Assembly: GCF_900163715.1 (NCBI RefSeq)
Contig: NZ_FWFF01000003.1
Location: 62,001 to 126,000 of the forward strand
Source: Brevibacterium yomogidense
Lineage (GTDB): Bacteria; Actinomycetota; Actinomycetes; Actinomycetales; Brevibacteriaceae
Reading direction: 5' to 3'
Length of the DNA: 64,000 nt
In this document: positions 34,558-43,695 of the stretch, piece after piece
Layout of the letters: each line of letters begins with the position of its first letter
How positions within the stretch are numbered: the stretch's first letter is position 1
Position numbers and translations under genes: made by a program
Notes under the pieces: model-generated
The model's database searches: none
The model's input: the letters and a program-made list of their open reading frames with translations, nothing else
What the model was told of the DNA's origin: nothing

Positions 34558-34585
34558 TCCTCCGCCCGGTGACCGCACCCAGGCA

Positions 34586-34629
34586 CGCCTGTGTACCCCC
34601 GCTCGTCCGTGAGCGGGGGTACACAGGCG
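34586..34629 (+). terminator. 19-bp perfect stem-loop inside the SipW operon
   Basis: CGCCTGTGTACCCCCGCTC (34586-34604) pairs perfectly with its complement at 34611-34629 across the 6-base loop GTCCGT. It lies between the secreted-protein gene and the signal peptidase gene on the same strand. Likely a partial terminator that makes the structural protein more abundant than its processing enzyme. Confidence 0.8.
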
Positions 34630-34660
34630 ACGGTCTGCTCCGAGTGCTGACAACCGCACG

Positions 34661-35986
34661 ATGGCGGAACCGATGAGCCGCCGGCAGCGGCGGCCCGTCA
34701 GTCGCATGATCGGCGACTGGCTGCTCAACCTCCTGGCCGTCGCCGGCAGCGTGTGCATCGTGCTGGTGATCCTGGGGGTCGTCTTCAACGTCTCGATCAT
34801 GATGTTCCGGACGGGTTCGATGAGCCCCACCATCACGGCCGGGTCGATCGCGCTGGTCCGGGAGATCCCCGCCACCGAGTTGGACGAGGGTGACGTGGTC
34901 ACCGTCGATCGCGGCGAGGAGACCCTTCCGGTCACCCACCGTGTCGTGAGGATCCTCGACTCCGACTCCACATCAGGAGTGGTGACATTCGAGATGCGCG
35001 GCGACGCCAACGAATCCAACGACCCGAAGCCGTACGCGGAATCCACCGTCAGCCGCGTCATGTTCTCCGTCCCCGGAGTCGCGCCGGTCATCCAATGGTT
35101 CAGCAATCCGTATGTGTTGGGCGGACTCACGCTGGGGGCCACGACACTGGTCCTCTGGGCATTCTGGCCGCGCAGAGGCGACGACGGAAGCGAGCCGGAG
35201 TCGACGGACGCGGAGACGGAGACGAAGGACGGTGCGCATCCGGCACCGCCGGCCCCCTCCCCACGCACGACAGCGCGACATTCCATCGCGGGCCCAGCGG
35301 TCATCCTGCTGGCGGCGTCGCTTACTGCGCAGGCCTCCGATACTTCGGGTGCGGACACGAGCACTGCAACGGAGACGCGCACTGCACACGGAGATCACCT
35401 CCGCATGGCGGCCTCCGGAGATGCGGACCAGATGAGGAACCTCAGTCCGGGTCACTCAGCAACATGGACCGTGGACGTCTGGGCGGAAGCCCCCGAACCC
35501 GGTGATATCAGCCTGGACATCGGCGCCGACGGCACCCTGGCTGACGTGCACGATGCCATGACGGTCACTATTACGATGTGCTCGCAACGGGCGGCTGAAG
35601 CGGACTGCGACAACGGGGTCACCACCCTCATCGCGGACACGAGCCTCTCCGAGCTCCGAGACGACGGCACACAGCGTCGAGAACTAGCGACCATGACCAC
35701 CGAGGAGGAACGGCGGCTGTTCGTCACCGCTACCCTCTCCGAGTCGGCAGCAGATCTGGGTGTTGTGGGAGACTCCGGAACTGTGCGCATCACAGCCACA
35801 GGCGCCGGGGATGAACTCTCGCTCGGGCCTGACGACCCCGATGATCCTGACCGCGACCAGGATGACGACGGCACGCTGCCCCGGACCGGCATCGAGGGCT
35901 GGCAGTGGCTCCTGCTTGCGGGCGGCCTCCTCGTGGCGGTCGGTGCCACGCTGGTCTCCCGTCGACGTGACGAGGTCCCTCGATGA
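34661..35986 (+). CDS. sipW: SipW-type signal peptidase I fused to a secreted LPXTG domain
   Basis: 441 aa. Residues 1-170 are an ER/archaeal-type signal peptidase: membrane anchor 20-48, nucleophile Ser53 in TGSMSPT, His93 in VTHRVVRI replacing the bacterial Lys, RGDAN near 113-117, and a second membrane helix at 151-168. A cytosolic Pro/Glu linker follows, then a third hydrophobic segment with a signal-peptidase-like end (AGPAVILLAASLTAQA, about 210-225), an acidic beta-rich domain, and LPRTG at 406-410 with helix and RRR, a sortase signal. Enzyme and a cell-wall-anchored domain are thus one polypeptide. The next gene overlaps by 4 bases. Confidence 0.85.
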   Translation: MAEPMSRRQRRPVSRMIGDWLLNLLAVAGSVCIVLVILGVVFNVSIMMFRTGSMSPTITAGSIALVREIPATELDEGDVVTVDRGEETLPVTHRVVRILDSDSTSGVVTFEMRGDANESNDPKPYAESTVSRVMFSVPGVAPVIQWFSNPYVLGGLTLGATTLVLWAFWPRRGDDGSEPESTDAETETKDGAHPAPPAPSPRTTARHSIAGPAVILLAASLTAQASDTSGADTSTATETRTAHGDHLRMAASGDADQMRNLSPGHSATWTVDVWAEAPEPGDISLDIGADGTLADVHDAMTVTITMCSQRAAEADCDNGVTTLIADTSLSELRDDGTQRRELATMTTEEERRLFVTATLSESAADLGVVGDSGTVRITATGAGDELSLGPDDPDDPDRDQDDDGTLPRTGIEGWQWLLLAGGLLVAVGATLVSRRRDEVPR

Positions 35987-36531
35987 CCCGCCGAACCCGT
36001 CGCGTACGGCAGGCAGCCGTCGGACGACCGAACCCCCAGAGGCTGAGACGCTGCGCTGTCGCAGTGTGTTCGACCGCGCTCGTCCTCGCGTTCGTACTCT
36101 CCGGCGGGCTCGGAACAGTTCGCAGCACCCTCGCCAGTTGGACCGATCAGGAACACGCAACTGCGACGTTCGAAGCGGCCACGATCGGCTCTGTACAGAA
36201 TTTGGAGTGCTTTGACAGTGGGTCTCTGATTGGTTTACTTGGTCGTCAGGTAAGAATCACGTGGGAAAGACCGTTGGGGCTCGAGGACGTCCCCCTCGAG
36301 TACGTTATCCATTGGCAGGAGAACGGTCTGCCGTCTAGAGATGAAATAGTCGAGACCGAGAAGACGGAGTACACGTACTCCGCTGCTACTGGCGTGACAG
36401 TATTGACAACTTCTGTTGACTTGGACGTCTATGCCAGGGTGAAACAGTCCGAGTGGGAAGGTGAAAGCTCACGCGTCGACGTCTCCAACCTCGGATTGCT
36501 AGGGATCAGCGTTTTAATGCGGTGTGCCTGA
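35983..36531 (+). CDS. Second SipW-dependent-type secreted protein
   Basis: 182 aa. The start overlaps the fusion gene (ATGA), so it is translationally coupled. A basic N-terminus and hydrophobic AVAVCSTALVLAFVLSGGL are followed by TLASWTDQEHATATFEAATIG, closely resembling the cleavage region of the first gene product. The rest has fibronectin-like alternation (VRITWERPLGLEDVPLEYVIHW). The 3' two-thirds are clearly lower in GC than the rest of the operon, suggesting recombination. Probably a minor subunit or adaptor of the same surface assembly, by inference. Confidence 0.75.
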   Translation: MTRRTRRVRQAAVGRPNPQRLRRCAVAVCSTALVLAFVLSGGLGTVRSTLASWTDQEHATATFEAATIGSVQNLECFDSGSLIGLLGRQVRITWERPLGLEDVPLEYVIHWQENGLPSRDEIVETEKTEYTYSAATGVTVLTTSVDLDVYARVKQSEWEGESSRVDVSNLGLLGISVLMRCA

Positions 36532-36781
36532 CTCACACGTCACCACTCGGCGTCCGGTCAGATCGACCTAAGCCCGACCCCGCGACGCATATGAAATATG
36601 TCTCTTTGCTCCGTAGGCTACGTTCTACGACTTCGACTCTGCGTGAGTTGGCGTAGGGCTCCAGATGCAAGATTCAAGACCGAAAGTTGCGCCGTCGAGC
36701 CCCACCCACATGGACCCACCTCGATGGCGGTATCGTTCCTGGCTGGCGGCATAGCGGAAACGATCGAGACGGGAGGTCCGT
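36532..36781. other. Intergenic region, no gene seen
   Basis: 250 bases between the SipW operon and the AEC transporter. The first 100 bases keep the lower-GC composition of the preceding gene. I see no convincing open reading frame, hairpin or promoter. Confidence 0.5.
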
Positions 36782-37741
36782 GTGGACACCCTCTCCGTGA
36801 TCGTCCCCTTCTTCGCAGTGATCCTGCTCGGCTTCCTCGCCGCACGATTCCGCATCGTCCCGATGGACTCCGTCCCCGGCCTCAACGCCTTCGTTCTCTA
36901 CATCGCGCTGCCGGCGATGCTCTTCCAGTTCGGCGCGAACACACCTGTGGCACAGCTCCTCAACCCCACGACGATCCTCGTCTGGCTGGTCTCCGGCCTC
37001 GTGGTCCTGGGACTGGCCGTTGCGATCGGACTCGGTCAGCGGCGCAGTTGGCTCGATGCATCCTTCGGCGGCCTCATCGCCGTCCTCCCGAACTCCGGCT
37101 TCATGGGACTGCCGCTCATCGCCGCACTGCGCGGCGATCAGGCATCGGGCCCGATCGTCACGACGCTGCTCGTCGACATCGTCATCATGCAGTCGATCGC
37201 CCTGGCGATATCCCAGCAGGGCAACGAGGGACACATGGCCGCGAGGGTGAAGACGTCATTCATCCGCGTCGTGGCCAACCCGATGCCGTGGGCGATCATC
37301 CTCGGCGCCCTGTGGGGAACGACCGGACAGTCTCTGTTCGGTCCTCTCGATCATGTCGTCACCCTGCTGGCGACCGCAGCGACTCCCGTCGCGCTCTTCA
37401 CGATCGGCGCCGTACTCGCACGGAAGAACACCGATAGCAGCGCTCACGACTCGACGAGGCGCGGAGTCCTCACGGCCGACGTCAGCGTACTGACGGCCCT
37501 GAAGCTGCTGCTCCATCCCACCCTGGTGTGGTCACTGGGCAGTCTTGCGATCCTCACCGGCCTGCCGCTCCAGCACGACGATCTGCTCGTCCTCACGCTG
37601 GTCGCCGCACTGCCGTCCGCCGCGAACGCCGCGATGCTCGCTGAACGGCTGGGGGCAGACAGCAGTCGGATCGCCGCCGTGATCCTCCTGTCGACAGTGC
37701 TCGGGTTCGCGACGTTCTCCGTCGCAGCCATCATTCTGTAG
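36782..37741 (+). CDS. AEC-family (auxin efflux carrier-like) transporter
   Basis: 319 aa from GTG at 36782. Ten hydrophobic segments in two five-helix halves; characteristic FLAARFRIVPMDSVPGLNAFVLYIALPAMLF and the discontinuous-helix region LPNSGFMGLPLI. Bacterial members transport malate, malonate or related acids. Its last codons overlap the 3' end of the opposing gene by 11 bases. Substrate unknown. Confidence 0.87.
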   Translation: MDTLSVIVPFFAVILLGFLAARFRIVPMDSVPGLNAFVLYIALPAMLFQFGANTPVAQLLNPTTILVWLVSGLVVLGLAVAIGLGQRRSWLDASFGGLIAVLPNSGFMGLPLIAALRGDQASGPIVTTLLVDIVIMQSIALAISQQGNEGHMAARVKTSFIRVVANPMPWAIILGALWGTTGQSLFGPLDHVVTLLATAATPVALFTIGAVLARKNTDSSAHDSTRRGVLTADVSVLTALKLLLHPTLVWSLGSLAILTGLPLQHDDLLVLTLVAALPSAANAAMLAERLGADSSRIAAVILLSTVLGFATFSVAAIIL

Positions 37742-38411
37742 CGCCGCGCAGCCAGTAGAGCATCCGGTAGACGAGCTGGGAGGCTCCCGGCATGAACCCG
37801 GCCCCGTGGTGATAGGACGCGTCCATCGTGCTGACGACGACCTCGGCGGGGAATGTCCCCGCGTCGTAGTACATGAGCGTGTTCGCGTGCCCCGGGATCG
37901 CACGGTACGGCGTGCCCCAGGGATCGTCCGGACCGTCGATCACCACCGGGTCCGTCGACTCTTCGAGCCGCACCAGCGGCACCGCCGAATCAGGGTGGCT
38001 CAGCACTCCGTGATAGTGCCAGTGCACCGCGTCATCACGGAGAAACTGCCAGAAGAAGTGATCCTGGTTCACGGACCGACGGCCGACGTCCTCGCCGATG
38101 CGCCACGCCCAGAAGTTCGTGCCGCGCAGCGTCTCCTCGGTCCCCGGCAGCCACTCCCCCACGGAATTCTCGCCGTCGACGTACATCCGTGCACCGTCCG
38201 TGGAGAGGAACTCGACCAGGATCGGTGCGATCCGGCTCAGGACTCCGGGATGCAACCGCGCGGCGACGTAGACGGCGTCGAATCCGTCCAGGCCGCCAGG
38301 CTCCAGGTCAGGGGCGTACACATCGGTGATGTCCATCGCGCGGATCGCAGGATCACGCAGATCTGCAAGGTGGAAGAAGCTGCCGGTGTGGACGAAGGCG
38401 ACGCGGGTCAT
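37731..38411 (-). CDS. Iron-box-linked hypothetical protein 2 (glutamine-amidotransferase-like fold)
   Basis: 226 aa. Starts with MTRVAFVHTGSFFHLADLRD and alternates strands and helices like class I amidotransferase/ThuA proteins, but I see no nucleophile Cys with a His-Glu pair. Aromatic- and His-rich centre (DHFFWQFLRDDAVHWHYHG) and a His pair in DASYHHGAGF could bind metal. Its start overlaps the stop of the upstream partner (ATGA), placing it second in an operon headed by an IdeR-like box. Function not known; a role under iron limitation is inferred. Confidence 0.65.
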   Translation of the reverse strand: MTRVAFVHTGSFFHLADLRDPAIRAMDITDVYAPDLEPGGLDGFDAVYVAARLHPGVLSRIAPILVEFLSTDGARMYVDGENSVGEWLPGTEETLRGTNFWAWRIGEDVGRRSVNQDHFFWQFLRDDAVHWHYHGVLSHPDSAVPLVRLEESTDPVVIDGPDDPWGTPYRAIPGHANTLMYYDAGTFPAEVVVSTMDASYHHGAGFMPGASQLVYRMLYWLRGATE

Positions 38412-39055
38412 CCGGCCACCTCCGCTGCTGCGAGAGCACCTTCGAGGTAGGCGATCGTGCGCTCCCCCAGGTCGACAGCGGAGGACCCAGACCGCGCGAA
38501 GGAACCCAGCTCGTTGCCCAAGTGCATCACCACTTCCCCCGCTCCCAACGGGTAGGCGACGTCGACGGGCAGGAACCCCTGCCCGATCCCCGTGATGGTG
38601 ACGGCATCGACGGGCAGATCGACCAGATATGCGTGCGCGTAGAAGCCAGCGACTCCGATGCGCTCCAACTCCTCGAACGAATGCTCCCCGGGCACCCCCG
38701 TGCGCAGCAGCAGGTCACGGCGATCGACGCCGCTCCAGATCGGATGCGACTGCATCTCCGTGAGCCAGAGGTCACGCGTCGAGTGGAAGTCGAGCTTCCG
38801 ATGCTTCGGCATGCCCTCGACGAATCGCTCCATGGGGTGGCCGTTGACGAGCAGTCGCCCACCGGCGCGCACCCACGCGGAGATCCGCTCCGAACGAGCA
38901 GCGAGGAACCGCTGGTCGCAGCCGCTGCTGACCATGATTCCGGTGAACGCATCCAGATCGAGAGCGTCGAAGTCGTACACGTCGCGGACGCACAGCCGGG
39001 ACGATTCGTCCTCCGGCAGCACGGGACGTTGGACCAGGTGGAGAGCGCGGGGCAT
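38408..39055 (-). CDS. Iron-box-linked hypothetical protein 1
   Basis: 215 aa from ATG at 39055 (MPRALHLVQRP). An earlier ATG at 39106 would put the iron box inside the gene, which supports 39055. The segment ITGI/IMVSSGCDQRFLAARSERISAW followed by VRAGGRLLVNGHPMERFV resembles the amidotransferase-like fold of its partner downstream. The presence of SSGC raises the possibility of a nucleophile. First gene of a two-gene unit reading away from the ABC importer. Function unknown. Confidence 0.65.
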   Translation of the reverse strand: MPRALHLVQRPVLPEDESSRLCVRDVYDFDALDLDAFTGIMVSSGCDQRFLAARSERISAWVRAGGRLLVNGHPMERFVEGMPKHRKLDFHSTRDLWLTEMQSHPIWSGVDRRDLLLRTGVPGEHSFEELERIGVAGFYAHAYLVDLPVDAVTITGIGQGFLPVDVAYPLGAGEVVMHLGNELGSFARSGSSAVDLGERTIAYLEGALAAAEVAG

Positions 39056-39085
39056 CGGCGTCCATTTCTGTAGGGGATGGAGCAA

Positions 39086-39104
39086 GAAGGTTAGGCTTAC
39101 CTGC
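39086..39104 (-). promoter_or_regulatory. IdeR/DtxR-like iron box upstream of the leftward operon
   Basis: GAAGGTTAGGCTTACCTGC matches 14 of 19 positions of the actinobacterial consensus TTAGGTTAGGCTAACCTAA, with the full core GGTTAGGCT. It ends 31 bases before the chosen start of hypothetical protein 1. Repression by Fe(II)-regulator is expected. Confidence 0.75.
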
Positions 39105-39184
39105 ACGCAAGAGTCTTGCGTCAGCCGACTCCCCCGTCAAGTCGGGGAACAGGCCGAAGTGCGGACCAGAGTTGCGTGCCGACA

Positions 39185-39203
39185 TAAGGTGAGGCTAACT
39201 TCA
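39185..39203 (+). promoter_or_regulatory. IdeR/DtxR-like iron box upstream of the ABC importer
   Basis: TAAGGTGAGGCTAACTTCA matches 15 of 19 positions of TTAGGTTAGGCTAACCTAA. It lies 73 bases before the substrate-binding protein start and about 80 bases from the divergent box, so each direction has its own operator. Confidence 0.78.
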
Positions 39204-39275
39204 GTGAGGCGCGGCAAAGATTGTCCGTCGCAAGATGCTTCCGCGTCTCACACACCTTCATCCGAAAGAGGATCC

Positions 39276-40997
39276 ATGCCTTTGCGCCCGAAGATCGAGG
39301 TGCCCTCCGTCAGTGCAGCTCTCATCCTGACGATCGCCCTCAGTGGATGCTCCGGAGGAACCGACGGCGACAACGGCTCCACCGCCGACCTCGCCGGCCC
39401 CGCGACCGCCGAGCAGCTCACCATCGCACTCGATGCGGACACCGGGCCCATCAACCTCTTCGCCGGAGCCAGCGATCAGCTCGTCGAACTCGTCTACGAC
39501 AAGCTCCTCTCCCCCTCGCCCTATGTCGACGAACCGCAGCCGTGGCTCGCCTCGGAAGTGCGACAGCTCGAACCGGACGTCTGGGAAGCAGATCTGCGCA
39601 CAGACGTCACCTGGCAGGACGGGGAACCCTTCACCCCCGACGACGTGGTCTTCTCGTTCCAGTACATGCACAACGCCCCCACCGGCCGCTACACGCACCA
39701 CGTGAATGACACCCCCAACGTCGACGACGTCGTCGCAGTCGACGAGGACACGGTCCGGTTCGAGTGCGTCGATGCCTGCCCGTCGCTGGCACGCGTGACG
39801 CTGGCCGATCTGCCGATCGTCGCGGAGCACATGTGGAAGGACATCGACCCCGCAGAGGCGAAGACCATCCAGGACCTGCCCATCGGCACGGGCCCGTACC
39901 AGCTGACCGACTACAGCCCCACCGAGGGCTACACCTTCACCGCGAACGACGAGTACTTCGCGGGCACCCCCACCGTCGACCAGATCACCATGCCGGTGAT
40001 CACCGACCAGTCGGCTACCTTCACCGCGCTGCAGTCGGGTGAGATCGATGCCACGACGCGCACGCTCAGCCCTGAGCTGGTCGACCAGTTCGCATCGTCG
40101 AACACGCTCGACTCGCTGACCACACAGGCGCTGAGCTTCCCCGAGATCAAGATGAACTTCCTCGACGGTCCCCTCAACGAATCGGATTTCCGCCTCGCAC
40201 TGTCGAACGCGGTGAACAAGGAGCAGATGCTCGACGTCGTCGCACTCGGTCAGGGCCGCGCCGCGACCCAGGGATACCCGCACCCGGATGCCCCGTTCGC
40301 GAACCCCGACAATTCCACGCCCACCGATCCGGACTCCTCGCAGCAGCTGCTCGACGACCTCGGGTACGTCGACACCGATGAGGACGGGATCCGAGAGATC
40401 GACGGCGAACCCATCGTCCTCAGCACCCTCGTCGACTCCGGCTTGCCGCAGGACGTGCGCGCCGCGGAACTGGCGAAGGAGGACCTCGCACACGTGGGCA
40501 TAGGCCTGGAGATCGAGGGGTTGGATGCCGCATCGCTGGAAGAGAAGTCCGCGGAGAAGGCCTATGACCTGCTGATCGGTGAGATCGGCGCCCACGGTGT
40601 CAGCGATCCGGACCAGTTCATCATGTCCCACCGATCCGGCTACCTGTGGTCCCCGGATGAGGAGTGGGCGGAATGGGACGAGACCTACGAGGAGTGGCTC
40701 GCCCAGACCACCCACGAGGACCGCATCGAGGTCATGCAGGATCTGCAGACCGTCCACAACGGCGCCCCGACCACGGTTCCGCTGTTCTACCCCGAAGAGC
40801 ACTGGGCCGTGTCGCAGAACTTTGGCGGATGGAACGAGAGCCCGGGCTACGGCATCGTCCACAAGTGGTCGTTCCTCCCCGAAGACGTCGTCGAGCCCGC
40901 CCACACGGGAGCGGAGAAGGTCATCACCGAACTCACCGACTCCCCGGAGAACACCGACGTCACCGAACCTCCGGCCTCGGAAGACCACCAGCACTGA
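39276..40997 (+). CDS. ABC importer substrate-binding lipoprotein (peptide/metallophore class), iron-regulated
   Basis: 573 aa from ATG at 39276, preceded by AAGAGG. Lipobox LSGC after a short hydrophobic segment marks a membrane-anchored receptor. The family 5 solute-binding fold is clear: EPDVWEADLRTDVTWQDGEPFTPDDVVFSF and DLPIGTGPYQLTDY. Family members bind peptides, nickel or metallophores. Iron boxes in the promoter favour an iron- or siderophore-related ligand here, which is inference. The C-terminal tail is acidic and ends EDHQH. First gene of a four-gene operon. Confidence 0.87.
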   Translation: MPLRPKIEVPSVSAALILTIALSGCSGGTDGDNGSTADLAGPATAEQLTIALDADTGPINLFAGASDQLVELVYDKLLSPSPYVDEPQPWLASEVRQLEPDVWEADLRTDVTWQDGEPFTPDDVVFSFQYMHNAPTGRYTHHVNDTPNVDDVVAVDEDTVRFECVDACPSLARVTLADLPIVAEHMWKDIDPAEAKTIQDLPIGTGPYQLTDYSPTEGYTFTANDEYFAGTPTVDQITMPVITDQSATFTALQSGEIDATTRTLSPELVDQFASSNTLDSLTTQALSFPEIKMNFLDGPLNESDFRLALSNAVNKEQMLDVVALGQGRAATQGYPHPDAPFANPDNSTPTDPDSSQQLLDDLGYVDTDEDGIREIDGEPIVLSTLVDSGLPQDVRAAELAKEDLAHVGIGLEIEGLDAASLEEKSAEKAYDLLIGEIGAHGVSDPDQFIMSHRSGYLWSPDEEWAEWDETYEEWLAQTTHEDRIEVMQDLQTVHNGAPTTVPLFYPEEHWAVSQNFGGWNESPGYGIVHKWSFLPEDVVEPAHTGAEKVITELTDSPENTDVTEPPASEDHQH

Positions 40998-41995
40998 TGA
41001 GGCAGGCAGGACGATCATGGCTCCCACGCCTGGGGCAGTACGCCCTGGTGCTGTGGGTGGCTGTGACCCTCAACTTCGCGATCCCGCGACTGGCACCGGG
41101 CAACCCCGCACTCATCATGCACACGGGCGAGGGCGATCCCACCCCGGAGGAGCTCGCGGAGCTCGGCGAGATCTACGGGCTGAACGAACCCGTCCTCGTC
41201 CAGTACGGACGCTTCTGGCTGGACCTGCTGCGCGGTGACCTCGGCCTCTCGACCGACCACAACAGGCCCGTGACGGACGTGCTGCTCGAACGCCTCCCCT
41301 GGTCGCTCGTCCTCGTCGGCCTCGGCCTCATCGGTGCGATCATCATCGGCACGCTGATCGGCGCCTGGTCCGCCTGGCGTCGAGAGGCCGGTCGCCCCTC
41401 GCAGGACAAGGGGACGCTCGTCGGCGTGCTCGCCATCGATTCGATGCCCGGGTTCTGGGTCGGCATGCTCCTCATCGCGGTCTTCTCCGCCCAGCTGGGC
41501 TGGTTCCCGTCCTACGCATCGGCTCAGATGCCCGAGGGCACTCTGGCCGGCATCGCGGAATCGGGACGCCGTCTGGCCATGCCGCTGGCGACGATGATCA
41601 TCACCTCGTTCGGCACGTACTACATGCTCGCGCGGGCCTCGATGACCACTGTGCTGGGCGAGCCGTTCATCCGGCTCGCCCGAGCCAAGGGCCTGCCCGA
41701 ACGCACCGTGGCGATACGACACGCACTGCGCACGGCACTCCTGCCCATCGCCACCAACGCCGCGATCGCCGCCGGTTCGCTCGTGTCCGGAGCTGTCGTC
41801 GTGGAGACCGTCTTCAGCTATCCGGGACTGGGCAAGGTCATCGCCGATGCAGTCGCCGTCCGCGACTATCCCCTCCTCCAAGGAGCGTTCCTCCTGGCCA
41901 CACTCGGTGTGATCGCGGCGAACATCCTCGTCGATCTGCTCTACCCCCTGTTGGACCCCCGCGTCCGGCACTCCCGGGAGGAACTGCCCGTATGA
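40997..41995 (+). CDS. ABC importer permease (DppB-like)
   Basis: 332 aa. ATG shares one base with the preceding stop (TGATGA). The DppB-type features are present: a first helix followed by the extracytoplasmic insertion PGNPALIMHTGEGDPTPEELAELGEIYGL, and the coupling loop EPFIRLARAKGLPERTVAIRHALRTALLP, which contacts the ATPase. It forms the channel with the DppC-like domain encoded next. Confidence 0.9.
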   Translation: MRQAGRSWLPRLGQYALVLWVAVTLNFAIPRLAPGNPALIMHTGEGDPTPEELAELGEIYGLNEPVLVQYGRFWLDLLRGDLGLSTDHNRPVTDVLLERLPWSLVLVGLGLIGAIIIGTLIGAWSAWRREAGRPSQDKGTLVGVLAIDSMPGFWVGMLLIAVFSAQLGWFPSYASAQMPEGTLAGIAESGRRLAMPLATMIITSFGTYYMLARASMTTVLGEPFIRLARAKGLPERTVAIRHALRTALLPIATNAAIAAGSLVSGAVVVETVFSYPGLGKVIADAVAVRDYPLLQGAFLLATLGVIAANILVDLLYPLLDPRVRHSREELPV

Positions 41996-43695
41996 GTCGC
42001 ACACTCGCTCTCTGGCGCTCACTGCCGCTCACCAGTCGTCTGGGCTTCACCATCGTCGCCGCCCTCATTCTCCTCGCGCTCTTCGGCCCGCTGCTGGCCC
42101 CGTACGATCCGATCGAACGCGTCACCACCCCGTTCGCGCCACCGTCGAGCGCCCATCTGCTGGGCGCCGACGACGTCGGACACGACCTGCTGAGCGTGCT
42201 CATCCTGGGCGCACGACCGTCACTCCTTGTCGCGCTGCTCGCCGCCGTAGCCGCCACCTGCGTCGGGATGCTCGTCGGGATCAGCGCCGGATACCTCAGA
42301 GGCGCCGTCGACACCGTGCTCATGCGCATCGTCGACGTCGTGCTGGCTCTGCCGGTGGTCCCCCTGACCCTGGTGGTCGGTGTGCTCGCCGGCCCCGGTC
42401 TCTTCACCCAGACCCTCGTCATCTCCATCGCGCTGTGGGCGCCGATGGCACGAGAGCTGCGCGCCCAGGTGCTCAGCGTGCGCGAACGCGACCACATCCA
42501 CGCCCTGCGCGCGATGGGTGCGGGCCACGGCTACATGCTCACCCGCCACATCGTGCCGGCCGTGGGCACACTCGTCGTCCCCCAGCTCGTGCTGGCCGTG
42601 AAGAGCGCCGTCATGCTCGAGGCCACCCTGGCCTTCCTGGGCCTCGGGGATGTGAGCTCGATGAGCTGGGGCATGATGCTCAGCATCGCGAACGAGCGCA
42701 GTGCGTTCCTCACCGATGCCTGGCTGTGGTGGGTCGTGCCGCCCGGCGCGCTCATCGGTCTCACGGTGCTCGGCTTCGCACTCGCCGGTGGTGCGGTCGA
42801 ACGCACCGCAGCCGGACGAACGGTCCGCCCGACGCGCCGCCGGAAGCCGGCCCCGGCCTCGGCGGCGTCGACCGCGCTGGCACAGACTGCGCCCGAGGCC
42901 CCTCTCCTCGAGGTCGATCAGCTCACCGTCCGCTATGGAGACGGCGAGGCCGCCACCGGTGGGTGCACCGGCGTGGACCTGGTCCTGCCGCGCGGCAGGG
43001 TTCTGGGACTCGTCGGGGAATCGGGATCCGGCAAGTCGACCGTCGCCGCCGCACTCGTGGGGCTCATGGCTCCCGCTGCGCAGGTCGCCGAGGGTGGCAT
43101 CCGGATGGACGGCACAGACCTGCTCGTGCTGGGTCCGCGCGAACGGCGCGGCCTGCTCGGCTCCCGGATCGGGCTGGTCCCCCAGGAGGCGCAGTCCGCG
43201 CTCAATCCCGTGCACCGTGCCGGCGACCAGATCGCCGAGGCCGTGCTCACCCACCAGGACCTCACCCGTGAGCAGGCCCGGGCCCGTGCGCAGGAGCTGC
43301 TGGATCTGGTGGGGCTGCCCGCGCACGCCTTCCGCTCGTACCCGCACCAGCTCTCCGGGGGCCAGCGGCAGCGCGTCGTCATCGCCACAGCGCTTGCCAA
43401 CGATCCCGATCTGCTCGTCGCCGATGAACCGACCAGCGGGCTCGACGTGCTCGTCCAACAGGACATCCTCGACCTGCTCTCGAGCCTGCGCGAGCGATTG
43501 GGACTCACGATGGTGATTGTGACGCACGACCTGCCGGTCATCGCGCACATCGCGGACGACATCGCGGTGATGCAGGCCGGATTCGTGGTCGAGCAGGGCG
43601 AGACGCTCAGAGTGCTCGCCAGTCCCGATGATCCCTATACCCAACGGCTGGTGGGCTCACTGCCCGACATGGCCGAATTCGAGGAGGTCCGCTGA
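41992..43695 (+). CDS. ABC importer fusion: DppC-like permease plus DppD-like ATPase
   Basis: 567 aa. Residues 1-280 are a DppC-type permease (LLAPYDPIERV, GADDVGHDLLSVLILGARPSL, coupling loop RERDHIHALRAMGAGHGYML). After a linker rich in Ala/Arg/Pro, residues about 303-567 form an ATPase: Walker A GESGSGKST, signature LSGGQRQR, Walker B LLVADEP and H-loop VTHDLPV. Permease and ATPase are separate genes in E. coli Dpp. The start overlaps the previous gene by 4 bases. Confidence 0.9.
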   Translation: MSRTLALWRSLPLTSRLGFTIVAALILLALFGPLLAPYDPIERVTTPFAPPSSAHLLGADDVGHDLLSVLILGARPSLLVALLAAVAATCVGMLVGISAGYLRGAVDTVLMRIVDVVLALPVVPLTLVVGVLAGPGLFTQTLVISIALWAPMARELRAQVLSVRERDHIHALRAMGAGHGYMLTRHIVPAVGTLVVPQLVLAVKSAVMLEATLAFLGLGDVSSMSWGMMLSIANERSAFLTDAWLWWVVPPGALIGLTVLGFALAGGAVERTAAGRTVRPTRRRKPAPASAASTALAQTAPEAPLLEVDQLTVRYGDGEAATGGCTGVDLVLPRGRVLGLVGESGSGKSTVAAALVGLMAPAAQVAEGGIRMDGTDLLVLGPRERRGLLGSRIGLVPQEAQSALNPVHRAGDQIAEAVLTHQDLTREQARARAQELLDLVGLPAHAFRSYPHQLSGGQRQRVVIATALANDPDLLVADEPTSGLDVLVQQDILDLLSSLRERLGLTMVIVTHDLPVIAHIADDIAVMQAGFVVEQGETLRVLASPDDPYTQRLVGSLPDMAEFEEVR

